Assembly (NCBI GenBank): GCA_902494515.1
Contig: CABUTS010000051.1
Location: 1-20,712 of the forward strand
Source of the DNA: an uncultured Muribaculaceae bacterium
Lineage (GTDB): Bacteria; Bacteroidota; Bacteroidia; Bacteroidales; Muribaculaceae
Direction of reading: 5' to 3'
DNA: 20,712 bases
Positions 1-7,027 of this stretch are shown here, one piece after another; the first letter of the stretch is position 1; each line of letters starts with the position of its first letter. The position numbers were made by a program, and so were the translations under genes. The notes beneath the pieces were generated by a model, which saw only the letters and a program-made list of their open reading frames with translations, did not search any database and was not told the origin of the DNA.

Positions 1-50
1 CTCCCCTCCCCTCTCGACCCTCCACTCTCCCCTCCACTCTCCCCTTTCTG
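1..50. repeat. Pyrimidine-rich low-complexity intergenic repeat, copy 1
   Basis: Nearly pure C/T on the + strand, built from units such as CTCCCCTC, CTCTCGAC and CTCCACTCTCC. It resembles the tract at 1826-1872: both contain CCCCTCTCGAC followed by a CTCCACTCTC-like unit. It lies just upstream of nhaD and may begin before the window. Its function is unknown. It could be an expanding simple repeat or a dispersed intergenic element. Confidence 0.6.
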
Positions 51-91
51 CACCTGAAACCTAAACCACTTTATATCTATTTTCTGTAACC

Positions 92-1447
92 ATGATTACT
101 TTCATGATTCTGCTGTTCGTAGTAGGCTACATCGGCATAGCCCTCGAACACGTAACCCACATCAACAAGGCCACATTTGCCCTGCTGATGGCAGGCCTGC
201 TTTGGGGAGGCTACGCCATGTGTGGCCATGACCCCACCCTACAGTCCGATTTGGTGGAAGCCCTCGGCGACACCTGCGAAATCATCGTATTCCTCATCGG
301 CGCCATGACCATCGTGGAGCTCATCGACCGGTACGGCGGCTTCAACATCATCGTCCGCCACATCCACGCCAAAAGCAAACGAGGCCTGATGTGGGTCCTC
401 GCAATCGTGGCCTTCTTCCTCTCCTCGATTCTCGACAACATGACCACCACCATCATCATGGTCATGATGCTGCGCCGAATGCTTTCCGACCAGAAAGACC
501 GCTGGATGTTCGCCTCCATCATCGTTCTGGCAGCCAACGCCGGCGGTGCATGGTCGCCCATCGGCGACATCACCACCATCATGCTCTGGATGAAGAACTA
601 TGTCTCCTCCGTCGACCTCATCGTCAACCTGATACTCCCGTCGCTCGTCTCCGTAGCTGTTCCCGTATTCTTCGCCACCCGCTGCATCACCAACGGCCCC
701 GTCGAAGCCCTCAACGAATCCGACAAACGAATCGGCTACGAACTCTCGCGTCACCACCACCGCCTCTCGCTCACCATCCTCATCCTCGGCGTGGCCGGAC
801 TCCTCTTTGTCCCCGTCTTCAAGGCCGTGACGCATCTCCCGCCCTACATGGGTATCCTGCTGTCGCTCGGTATTCTCTGGTTCATCACTGAAATCATCGT
901 TTACCGCTACCGCCTCGAAGGGAAAATGGAAGGACGCATCTCGCAGATTGTCAAGTCCATCGACATGTCGACCATCCTCTTCTTCCTCGGTATCCTGATG
1001 GCCGTAGCCGCCCTGCAGCAAGCCGGAATCCTCAGCTCCCTCGCCCTGTGGCTCAATTCAACCTTCCATAGCGTCTACGTAATCAACGGCATCATCGGCG
1101 TCCTCTCCTCGATTGTCGACAACGTGCCTCTGGTTGCCGCATGTATGAACATGTACGACGTCGTCACCCCCGAAATGCTTCAGGCCGCAGCCGATCCCGC
1201 CTACGCCCATATGTTCATGGAAGACGGCCTCTTCTGGCACCTGCTCACCTTCTGCGCCGGCGTCGGCGGCTCGCTTCTCATCATCGGTTCCGCCGCAGGC
1301 GTCGTTGCTATGGGCATCGAGAAAATCCAGTTTATATGGTACGTGAAACGCATCACCTGGATGGCCTTCCTCGGCTACGTCGCCGGTATCGTTGTCCTCT
1401 GGCTCGAAACATTCATCATCAATATCGGCCAGAACATCACCTTCTGA
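92..1447 (+). CDS. nhaD: NhaD-type Na+/H+ antiporter
   Basis: A 451-residue, very hydrophobic inner-membrane protein of the ArsB/NhaD (ion transporter) superfamily. It is expected to exchange cytoplasmic Na+ (or Li+) for protons and so support salt and pH homeostasis. About a dozen membrane segments can be drawn. The two halves each carry an Asp-Asn pair in a helix-break context: LDNMTTT with D115-N116 and SSIVDNVPL with D343-N344. This is the inverted repeat expected of the superfamily. The stretch NAGGAWSPIGDITT places D159 and T161 where NhaD proteins have essential polar residues. Length matches the family. The ATG at 92 starts immediately before the first membrane segment and has no Shine-Dalgarno site, as usual in Bacteroidetes. 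It is followed by its own terminator, so it is probably monocistronic. No clear -7 element was identified upstream. NhaD is more likely than a citrate or arsenite carrier, but substrate is inferred from family. Confidence 0.9.
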   Translation: MITFMILLFVVGYIGIALEHVTHINKATFALLMAGLLWGGYAMCGHDPTLQSDLVEALGDTCEIIVFLIGAMTIVELIDRYGGFNIIVRHIHAKSKRGLMWVLAIVAFFLSSILDNMTTTIIMVMMLRRMLSDQKDRWMFASIIVLAANAGGAWSPIGDITTIMLWMKNYVSSVDLIVNLILPSLVSVAVPVFFATRCITNGPVEALNESDKRIGYELSRHHHRLSLTILILGVAGLLFVPVFKAVTHLPPYMGILLSLGILWFITEIIVYRYRLEGKMEGRISQIVKSIDMSTILFFLGILMAVAALQQAGILSSLALWLNSTFHSVYVINGIIGVLSSIVDNVPLVAACMNMYDVVTPEMLQAAADPAYAHMFMEDGLFWHLLTFCAGVGGSLLIIGSAAGVVAMGIEKIQFIWYVKRITWMAFLGYVAGIVVLWLETFIINIGQNITF

Positions 1448-1474
1448 CAACCGCAGCCATAATTCACATACCCT

Positions 1475-1521
1475 CCGCGTCCGCCAGACCCAACCTTTTG
1501 GCGGACGCGGTTGTTTTATTT
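1475..1521 (+). terminator. Intrinsic terminator of nhaD
   Basis: A perfect 12-bp stem, CCGCGTCCGCCA (1475-1486) pairing with TGGCGGACGCGG (1499-1510), with a 12-base loop. It is followed directly by the T-rich tract TTGTTTTATTT (1511-1521). It starts 28 bases after the nhaD stop and points along the + strand. Confidence 0.93.
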
Positions 1522-1588
1522 CCATAAAGCACCAGGAAGCCCGACACCCCCTGTTTTACCCGAAAATAACCAAAACCTCAAATATATT

Positions 1589-1825
1589 ATGGACGACAGA
1601 TTATCCTACGAAGAAAAGAAAGAACTCCCCGACAGCGTCTTCGGCCTCCCCGAACGCCGCGAATACCCCATGCCCGACGCAGCCCACGTCCGCGCCGCCG
1701 AAGCCTACTTCCGCTATTGCCCCGAAGAGCTGCGCCCCCGGCTGGCCCGTGCCATCCTTGCCCGTGCCAAAGAATACGGCGTCGACATCGAAAGCCCCGT
1801 CATCCTCTCCTACGCCCACCAGTAA
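1589..1825 (+). CDS. Small conserved protein (DUF6582-like)
   Basis: A 78-residue acidic protein. The ATG at 1589 (MDDRLSYEEKK) is preferred over an in-frame ATG at 1511, because the latter lies in the T-tract of the nhaD terminator and would add 26 low-complexity residues. The core has the pattern LPDSVFGLPERREYPMPD, then an AAHVRAA-like helix, a YFRYCPEEL segment, and an Ala/Arg-rich helix ending in YGVDIESP. This pattern (LPDS-F, Y-P--D-AHVR-A, a short helix, A--YG) resembles small DUF6582 proteins found in many bacteria and in phage-encoded fusions, where the function is unknown. It has no signal peptide or membrane segment and is likely cytoplasmic. It sits alone between a terminator and a repeat, so it is probably transcribed separately. 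Family assignment is from memory of the motif. Confidence 0.75.
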   Translation: MDDRLSYEEKKELPDSVFGLPERREYPMPDAAHVRAAEAYFRYCPEELRPRLARAILARAKEYGVDIESPVILSYAHQ

Positions 1826-1872
1826 TCCCCTCTCCCCTCTCGACTCTCTCCACTCTCGACTCTCGACTCTTC
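1826..1872. repeat. Pyrimidine-rich TCTCGAC repeat, copy 2
   Basis: It starts directly after the stop codon of the small gene at 1589-1825. The tract is almost all C/T, with three occurrences of CTCTCGACTCT-like units interrupted by a CTCCACTCTC unit. It shares CCCCTCTCGAC and the CTCCACTCT block with the tract at 1-50. No clear hairpin was seen within it, so it is not an obvious intrinsic terminator. Confidence 0.65.
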
Positions 1873-1962
1873 CTTTGTCTCCGGCCCCGGCCTGAAAAGG
1901 GGGCGAAAACCCTGTATATTCCTTAAAATTCCCTAAAACAAGAGAGTTTCTACGCAATTTCC

Positions 1963-1993
1963 TTTAAAAACGTCCTTTTTTTAGTTAACTTTG
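1963..1993 (+). promoter_or_regulatory. Bacteroidetes-type promoter for the acyltransferase run
   Basis: TAACTTTG at 1986-1993 matches the Bacteroidetes -7 consensus TAnnTTTG exactly. A weak -33-like TTTA lies at 1963-1966, 19 bases upstream. The region is AT-rich in a GC-rich genome. Transcription would start near 2000 and give a leader of about 75 bases that contains the hairpin at 2031-2052. Confidence 0.65.
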
Positions 1994-2030
1994 CAACACA
2001 TCTCTCCCTCTTGCTCTCCCCAACACTTGC

Positions 2031-2052
2031 GGAGGCGCTTCGACGCGCCTCC
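2031..2052 (+). promoter_or_regulatory. Hairpin in the 5' leader of the acyltransferase gene
   Basis: GGAGGCGC (2031-2038) pairs perfectly with GCGCCTCC (2045-2052) across a 6-base loop. It ends 23 bases before the ATG at 2076 and has no T-run after it, so it is not a standard terminator. It could stabilise the leader or regulate translation; the role is unknown. Confidence 0.5.
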
Positions 2053-2075
2053 ACCCAACCCAAACCTTAGAGTCC

Positions 2076-3242
2076 ATGACAGCCCAAGAATACAGAGATA
2101 TCGCCCCCTACGAAGACGAAGAATTCGCTCAAAACATGGAGCAACTTATCAGTGATCCCGGTTTTGAAAAAGCTATCGGCTACGTCCTCCCCGGCGCCGA
2201 CTTCGGCCAGCTCATCAACAGCCTGCGTCAGATTCCCAACAAGGAGGTTTTCCAGAAACAGGTGATGCTTCCGATCCTCCAACGCCTGGAGCAGGGAACA
2301 ACCGCCGGCGTCACCGACTCCGGAATGGGAAACGACGAAGTCGCCACCCCGCGCTTGTTCATCTCCAACCACCGCGACATCGTTCTCGATGCATCGTTTC
2401 TCGGCTACGTGATGATTCGCCGCGGCCTGAAGGCCCAGGAAGTCGCCCTCGGCGACAACCTCCTCATCTACGACTGGATCGAGCACCTCGTGCGCCTCAA
2501 CAAGGGCATCATCGTCAAGCGTAACCTCCGGCTCACCAAAGCCCTCGAGGCTGCCAAACAGCTCTCGGGCTACATCCACTACTGCATCACACGCAAACAC
2601 GAATCCGTCTGGATCGCCCAGCGCGAAGGCCGAGCCAAAGACTCCAATGACCTCACTCAGGAATCCGTGCTGAAAATGCTAGCTCTCGCCGGCGACGAGC
2701 CCACCGTGGCCGCCCGTCTGATGGAGCTCAACATCACCCCGGTGGCAATCTCCTATGAATACGACCCCTCGGACTATCTCAAGGCCACCGAATTCCTGGC
2801 CCGCCGCCGCGACCCCGAATTCAAGAAATCGCAGCGCGACGACCTCCTGAGCATGGAGACCGGCATCCTCAAATACAAAGGCCACGTTCACTTCGCAATC
2901 TGCAACGACATCAACGCAGAACTTCGTCCGCTGCTCGACAGCACCGACAAACAGGAAACCATCCACAGCGTCTGCGCCGCCATTGACCGTGCAATCCATT
3001 CCAACTACAAGATTTACCCGGTCAACTACTACGCCTACGACAAGCTGAACGCCACCGATCGTTTCGCCGACAAATACACCGCTGACGAAGCCGCCGAATA
3101 CACCGCATATTTCGAGGGACAGCTCGACAAGGTAGCTCTGGAGAACATCACCCCCGAAGAGCGCCGGTTCATGCTTGAGACGATGCTCAAAATGTATGCC
3201 AACCCGCTGTGCAACAAGCTGATTGCCAGCCAGCAGCAGTAA
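2076..3242 (+). CDS. PlsC-like acyltransferase (1-acyl-glycerol-3-phosphate acyltransferase family)
   Basis: A 388-residue protein predicted to transfer an acyl chain to a glycerophosphate or related lipid acceptor at the membrane face. The acyltransferase blocks appear in order: SNHRDIVLDA (N98, H99, D105), GIIVKR (from G144), AQREGRAKD (E184-G185-R186) standing for the usual EGTRS block, and ITPVAISYEYDP as block IV. The dyad reads His-X5-Asp rather than the usual His-X4-Asp, unless D101 or another residue takes the role. It lacks obvious membrane helices and has a long C-terminal region (about residues 230-388) beyond the catalytic core. It is the first gene of a tight run; the metallophosphoesterase starts 6 bases after its stop. 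The family is fairly sure; the exact acceptor (lysophosphatidate, an aminolipid or other) is not. Confidence 0.8.
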   Translation: MTAQEYRDIAPYEDEEFAQNMEQLISDPGFEKAIGYVLPGADFGQLINSLRQIPNKEVFQKQVMLPILQRLEQGTTAGVTDSGMGNDEVATPRLFISNHRDIVLDASFLGYVMIRRGLKAQEVALGDNLLIYDWIEHLVRLNKGIIVKRNLRLTKALEAAKQLSGYIHYCITRKHESVWIAQREGRAKDSNDLTQESVLKMLALAGDEPTVAARLMELNITPVAISYEYDPSDYLKATEFLARRRDPEFKKSQRDDLLSMETGILKYKGHVHFAICNDINAELRPLLDSTDKQETIHSVCAAIDRAIHSNYKIYPVNYYAYDKLNATDRFADKYTADEAAEYTAYFEGQLDKVALENITPEERRFMLETMLKMYANPLCNKLIASQQQ

Positions 3243-3248
3243 CTTCCC

Positions 3249-4436
3249 ATGAGAGCCCCTCTGCTCTGGTTGCTCGGTGTCCTGCTGATAAACGCGGCGA
3301 TTGACTGGTATATTTACGCTCAGATTGTACGCCGCTGCCGCGACGTAAGACGCTGGAAGCGGATACACCTCGCGGCCTCAGCCCTCTGTTTTCTCATTCT
3401 TCTCGCCGCCATCATCATGCCGGCCCGCAAAGGCGCCGACACGATGCTGCATGCTAAAATGTGGTGTCTTTACGGCTTCCTTACGGTCCTTTTCCCAAAG
3501 ATCATAGCCGTAGTTTTCGACCTGCTCGCATCCATTCCCCGTCTTTTCAGGAAGAAACGTATTAAACCGCTGACCATCACCGGTATAATCCTTGCCGTCG
3601 TAACCTTCGGCGCCTTCTGGTGGGGCGCGCTAATCAATCGCTTCCGCATCCAGCAGAATGATGTCGACATCCCTGTCCGCGACCTCCCCGCGAGCTTCGA
3701 AGGCTACAAGATTGCCCAGTTCTCCGACTTCCATGTCGGCACCTACGGCTCCGACACCACCTTCGTCAGCCGCTTCGTCGACGCCGTGAACGCCTCGAAA
3801 CCCGACGTTATCGTCTTCACCGGCGACATCGTCAACCGCCAGAGTGCCGAAATCCTCCCCTTCATCGAAGTTTTCAGCCGACTCAATGCCCCCGACGGAG
3901 TTTACGCCATTCTCGGAAATCACGACTACGGCGATTACTGTTACTGGAAATCCCCTGACGACAAACAGGCGAACATGGACTCCCTCTACGCCGCCTACAA
4001 CCGCATGGGCATACGCCTGCTGCGCAATGAAACAGCCTGGATTCACCGCGGCAACAACTCTCTGGCCATCATCGGCGTTGAAAACATCGGCGACCCGCCT
4101 TTCCCCATATATGGCTCGTTGACAAAGGCTTACAACAATCCTTCAGACAGCTGCACAAAGGTATTGCTGACCCACAACCCGGCACATTGGGTCGACTCAA
4201 TCTCCGGCCAACCCGCCATAAACATCCCCCTGACACTCTCGGGCCACACCCATGCGATGCAAATCTGCATTGCCGGGATTTCCCCCTCGGCCCTCCGCTA
4301 TAAAACCTGGGGCGGCCTCTACACCGACACCTGCAGCCACAACCTCTATGTCAACATCGGCGCCGGAGAAGTCGGCCTCCCGGCCCGCATCGGTGCCACC
4401 CCGGAGCTCACCCTCCTCCACCTCCACCGCCCCTAA
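3249..4436 (+). CDS. Membrane-anchored calcineurin-like metallophosphoesterase
   Basis: A 395-residue protein with about four N-terminal membrane segments (roughly residues 3-25, 40-58, 72-95, 107-128) followed by a calcineurin-like phosphoesterase domain. All metal-site motifs are present: SDFHVG (D160, H162), TGDIV (D193), LGNHDYGD (N224, H225, D226), LLTHNP (H309) and SGHTHAMQ (H333, H335). The arrangement is that of the YkuE/YaeI branch, some members of which cleave lipid headgroup phosphoesters such as UDP-diacylglucosamine. That specificity is not shown here. By topology the catalytic domain follows an even number of membrane spans, so it may lie on the same side as the N-terminus. It sits between an acyltransferase and tex with 6- and 12-base gaps, so a role in lipid metabolism with its upstream neighbour is plausible but inferred. 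Confidence 0.88.
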   Translation: MRAPLLWLLGVLLINAAIDWYIYAQIVRRCRDVRRWKRIHLAASALCFLILLAAIIMPARKGADTMLHAKMWCLYGFLTVLFPKIIAVVFDLLASIPRLFRKKRIKPLTITGIILAVVTFGAFWWGALINRFRIQQNDVDIPVRDLPASFEGYKIAQFSDFHVGTYGSDTTFVSRFVDAVNASKPDVIVFTGDIVNRQSAEILPFIEVFSRLNAPDGVYAILGNHDYGDYCYWKSPDDKQANMDSLYAAYNRMGIRLLRNETAWIHRGNNSLAIIGVENIGDPPFPIYGSLTKAYNNPSDSCTKVLLTHNPAHWVDSISGQPAINIPLTLSGHTHAMQICIAGISPSALRYKTWGGLYTDTCSHNLYVNIGAGEVGLPARIGATPELTLLHLHRP

Positions 4437-4448
4437 CCCCCCCTCCCC

Positions 4449-6590
4449 ATGGAGAAAACAATCCAGCAAATCATAGCTTCCGAGCTCAATATTCCCGAAG
4501 AGCGGGTCAACGCCACCCTGAAGCTCCTCGCCGAAGGCGCCACCATACCCTTTATCTCCCGATACCGCAAGGAAGCCACCGGCGGCCTCGACGAAGTCGC
4601 TATCTTCCAGATTTCAGAGCGCTTCGACGCCCTCCGCGAGCTCGCCGACCGCAAGCTTTACATTCTCCAGACCATCGAGGCCCAGGGGGTGCTGACCGAT
4701 GAGCTCCGCCGGAAAATCGAGGAAACCTACGACCCGGCAACCCTTGAGGACCTATATCTCCCCTTCAAACCCAAACGCCGCACCCGCGCTCAGGTCGCCC
4801 GCGAAAACGGCCTCGAGCCCCTCGCCAAGATGATCATGAGCCGCAAATGCGCCGACCCCGCCGCCACGGCTGCAAAATACCTCAATGACAAGGTGCAGAC
4901 CGCCGACGATGCCCTCGCCGGCGCCTCCGACATCATCGCCGAATGGGTCAGCGAAGATCGACGTACCCGCCAGCAGGTGCGCAATGCCTTCCAGCGCTTC
5001 GCCCGGATCAGCTCCAAAGTAGTCAAAGCCAAAGAGGAGGAAGCCGCCAAATACAAATCATATTTCGCAGTCGATGAGCCGCTTAACCGCATCTCCTCGC
5101 ATCGCTATCTCGCCATCCGCCGCGGCGAAGCCGAAGGCTTCCTTAAAGTTGCCGTCGCCATCGACAAGGAGGAGGACCTCGTGGACCGCATCACCCGCAA
5201 TTTCAACCGCGAAGGTGGCGCTCCCGCCTCCGACGCAATCGTCTCCGACGCCATCGCCGACAGCTACAAACGCCTCATCCGCCCCTCGATCATCACCGAA
5301 ATTGAGGCCGAAGCAAAAGAGAAAGCCGACACCGGCGCCATCGAAACCTTCGCCAAAAACCTCCATCAGCTCCTGCTCCAGGCTCCCCTCGGCTCGAAAG
5401 CCACAATGGGGGTCGACCCCGGTTTCCGCACCGGCTGCAAAATCGTCTGCCTTGATCCCAACGGCAACCTGCTGCACCACGACGTCATCTACCCGACTCC
5501 ACCACGCAACTATATCGTCGACGCCACCCGAACGGTCCAGAAACTCGTGGACCGCTACGACATAGACGCCATAGCCGTCGGCAACGGTACCGCCAGCCGC
5601 GAAACTGAATCCTTCCTGCGGGGCGTGGAGTTCCCCCGCAAAGTCGAAATCTACGTCGTCAGCGAGGACGGCGCCTCGGTTTACTCCGCCTCCAAACTCG
5701 CCCGCGATGAATTTCCCGACCAGGACGTCACCGTCCGCGGCGCCGTTTCAATCGGCCGCCGGCTCATGGACCCGCTGGCCGAACTTGTGAAAATCGACCC
5801 GAAATCCATCGGCGTCGGCCAGTATCAGCACGATGTCGACCAGAGCCGCCTGCGCCGCCAGCTCGACATGACCGTCGAGACCTGCGTCAACTCCGTCGGC
5901 GTCGATGTCAACACCGCCTCGCTGCAACTGCTAAGCTACATCGCCGGCATCGGCCCATCGCTCGCCTCCAACATCGTCAGCTACCGCGCCGAACATGGCG
6001 ATTTCCCCACCCGCGCATCGCTCCTTAAAGTGCCCCGTCTCGGCAACAAAGCCTACGAACAGTGCGCCGGCTTCCTTCGTGTGCGCAACAGCCCAAACAT
6101 CCTCGACAACACCGCCGTGCATCCCGAGCGCTATGAAATCGTAGAGCTAATTGCCAAAGACTCAGGCCATTCGCTCGAAGAACTGGTAGCAACCCCTGCT
6201 CTGCTGGACTCCATCGACCTCAACCGCTACGTCACCGACGAGATGGGTCTGCCGACCCTCACCGACATCATCGGCGAGCTCCGCAAACCCGGCCGCGACC
6301 CGCGCGGCAAAGCCGCGGCCTTCAGTTTCAGCGAAGACATCCACGAAATCACTGATATTCAACCCGGTATGATTCTCCCCGGCCTCGTCACAAACATCAC
6401 CGACTTCGGAGCATTCGTAGACCTCGGCGTGCACGTCAAGGGTCTGATCCATGTGTCGCAGATGGCCGACCGCCGCGTCAAGAATCCCGCCGAATACCTC
6501 CGCCTGGGCCAGCAGCTGAAGGTCAAAGTCCTCGACGTCGACCTCAACCGCCAGCGCATAGCCCTTTCCCTGAAAGGTGTTGAACAATAA
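4449..6590 (+). CDS. tex: Tex family RNA-binding transcription accessory protein
   Basis: A 713-residue protein with the full Tex architecture. Residues 1 to about 310 form the helical N-terminal region (SRYRKEATGGLDE and YLPFKPKRRTRAQ are family signatures). A YqgF-like RNase H fold begins at MGVDPGFRTGCK (D323). A helix-hairpin-helix region lies at about 495-545 (YIAGIGPSLASNIV, and VPRLGNKAYEQCAGFLR). A C-terminal S1 RNA-binding domain spans about 640-710 (VTNITDFGAFVDLG, GLIHVSQM). Tex binds nucleic acid and is linked to transcription and stress tolerance; catalysis by the YqgF domain is doubtful across the family. Length is close to usual. The ATG at 4449 follows the previous stop by 12 bases, and folK-like follows 19 bases later, so it is probably co-transcribed. 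Confidence 0.96.
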   Translation: MEKTIQQIIASELNIPEERVNATLKLLAEGATIPFISRYRKEATGGLDEVAIFQISERFDALRELADRKLYILQTIEAQGVLTDELRRKIEETYDPATLEDLYLPFKPKRRTRAQVARENGLEPLAKMIMSRKCADPAATAAKYLNDKVQTADDALAGASDIIAEWVSEDRRTRQQVRNAFQRFARISSKVVKAKEEEAAKYKSYFAVDEPLNRISSHRYLAIRRGEAEGFLKVAVAIDKEEDLVDRITRNFNREGGAPASDAIVSDAIADSYKRLIRPSIITEIEAEAKEKADTGAIETFAKNLHQLLLQAPLGSKATMGVDPGFRTGCKIVCLDPNGNLLHHDVIYPTPPRNYIVDATRTVQKLVDRYDIDAIAVGNGTASRETESFLRGVEFPRKVEIYVVSEDGASVYSASKLARDEFPDQDVTVRGAVSIGRRLMDPLAELVKIDPKSIGVGQYQHDVDQSRLRRQLDMTVETCVNSVGVDVNTASLQLLSYIAGIGPSLASNIVSYRAEHGDFPTRASLLKVPRLGNKAYEQCAGFLRVRNSPNILDNTAVHPERYEIVELIAKDSGHSLEELVATPALLDSIDLNRYVTDEMGLPTLTDIIGELRKPGRDPRGKAAAFSFSEDIHEITDIQPGMILPGLVTNITDFGAFVDLGVHVKGLIHVSQMADRRVKNPAEYLRLGQQLKVKVLDVDLNRQRIALSLKGVEQ

Positions 6591-6609
6591 CACTTAAAGT
6601 CTTGATTCG

Positions 6610-6987
6610 ATGCATTCCTACCTTATTTTGCTCGGAAGCAACGCCGCCAATGCCAAAGCCATGATATCCAACACTTTGGGATGGCTGACCATGCGTAACT
6701 ATCTCGCGGCGGTATCACCGATGATTGAATCACCCGATTCAACCGGGCGAACCGACAAGGTCTATGTGAACGCCGTTGTCGAGGCTCTCTGTGGAGTTGA
6801 TATTCAGCGTCTTAGCTCAGAGTTGAAAGATTACGAAACCAAGCATGGCCGCGAGCATGACGGCTCCGAAGTCGCCATCGACCTCGACATAGTGGTCGCC
6901 GACGGCAAGATTATGCGCCCGGAAGATTTCCAATCCCCTCATTTTCAGCGCGCTATGCAGCGTTTACAGCCGATAGCAATTCCCTGA
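6610..6987 (+). CDS. folK: Compact FolK-like protein (hydroxymethyldihydropteridine pyrophosphokinase family)
   Basis: A 125-residue protein related to HPPK, which transfers pyrophosphate from ATP to 6-hydroxymethyl-dihydropterin in folate synthesis. Visible motifs are ILLGSNAAN at the N-terminus, YVNAVVEA in the FLN-like position, IDLDIVVADG holding the two metal-binding aspartates, and SPHFQRAM standing for the PH block. It is shorter than typical HPPK (about 160 residues), ending just after a LQPIAIP segment that resembles the usual PLxEIAP. The Arg three residues before the first Asp of the DxD pair (R92 in E. coli) is Val here, so activity is uncertain. Short FolK-like proteins of this kind occur in Bacteroidales, from memory. 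It is last in the acyltransferase-tex run and converges on comEC. Its stop lies inside a sequence repeated near the end of comEC. Confidence 0.72.
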   Translation: MHSYLILLGSNAANAKAMISNTLGWLTMRNYLAAVSPMIESPDSTGRTDKVYVNAVVEALCGVDIQRLSSELKDYETKHGREHDGSEVAIDLDIVVADGKIMRPEDFQSPHFQRAMQRLQPIAIP

Positions 6988-7024
6988 TTTCCGAACAGAC
7001 TCAACGCCGACGGCAATTCCCTGA
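6969..7024. repeat. Imperfect direct repeat at the folK/comEC junction
   Basis: A 19-base unit (GCCGAnnGCAATTCCCTGA) occurs at 6969-6987, covering the folK stop, and again at 7006-7024 in the gap; 17 of 19 bases match. The octamer TTTACAGC also occurs twice, at 6963-6970 and 7027-7034, the second copy inside the end of comEC. This suggests a local duplication around the gene ends. Confidence 0.6.
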
Positions 7025-7027
7025 CCT

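Noticed and set aside
239..1021. A 260-codon open frame on the minus strand opposite nhaD, and similar antisense frames opposite comEC, tex and uvrD
   Set aside because: They are rich in Asp, Glu, Gly and Val or in Arg and Pro, as expected from the reverse frames of GC-rich genes, and have no recognisable motif. The opposite-strand genes have clear domains.
1511..1588. 26 extra N-terminal codons for the DUF6582-like gene from an upstream ATG
   Set aside because: This start lies in the T-tract of the nhaD terminator and the added residues are low complexity. The ATG at 1589 begins at the conserved part.
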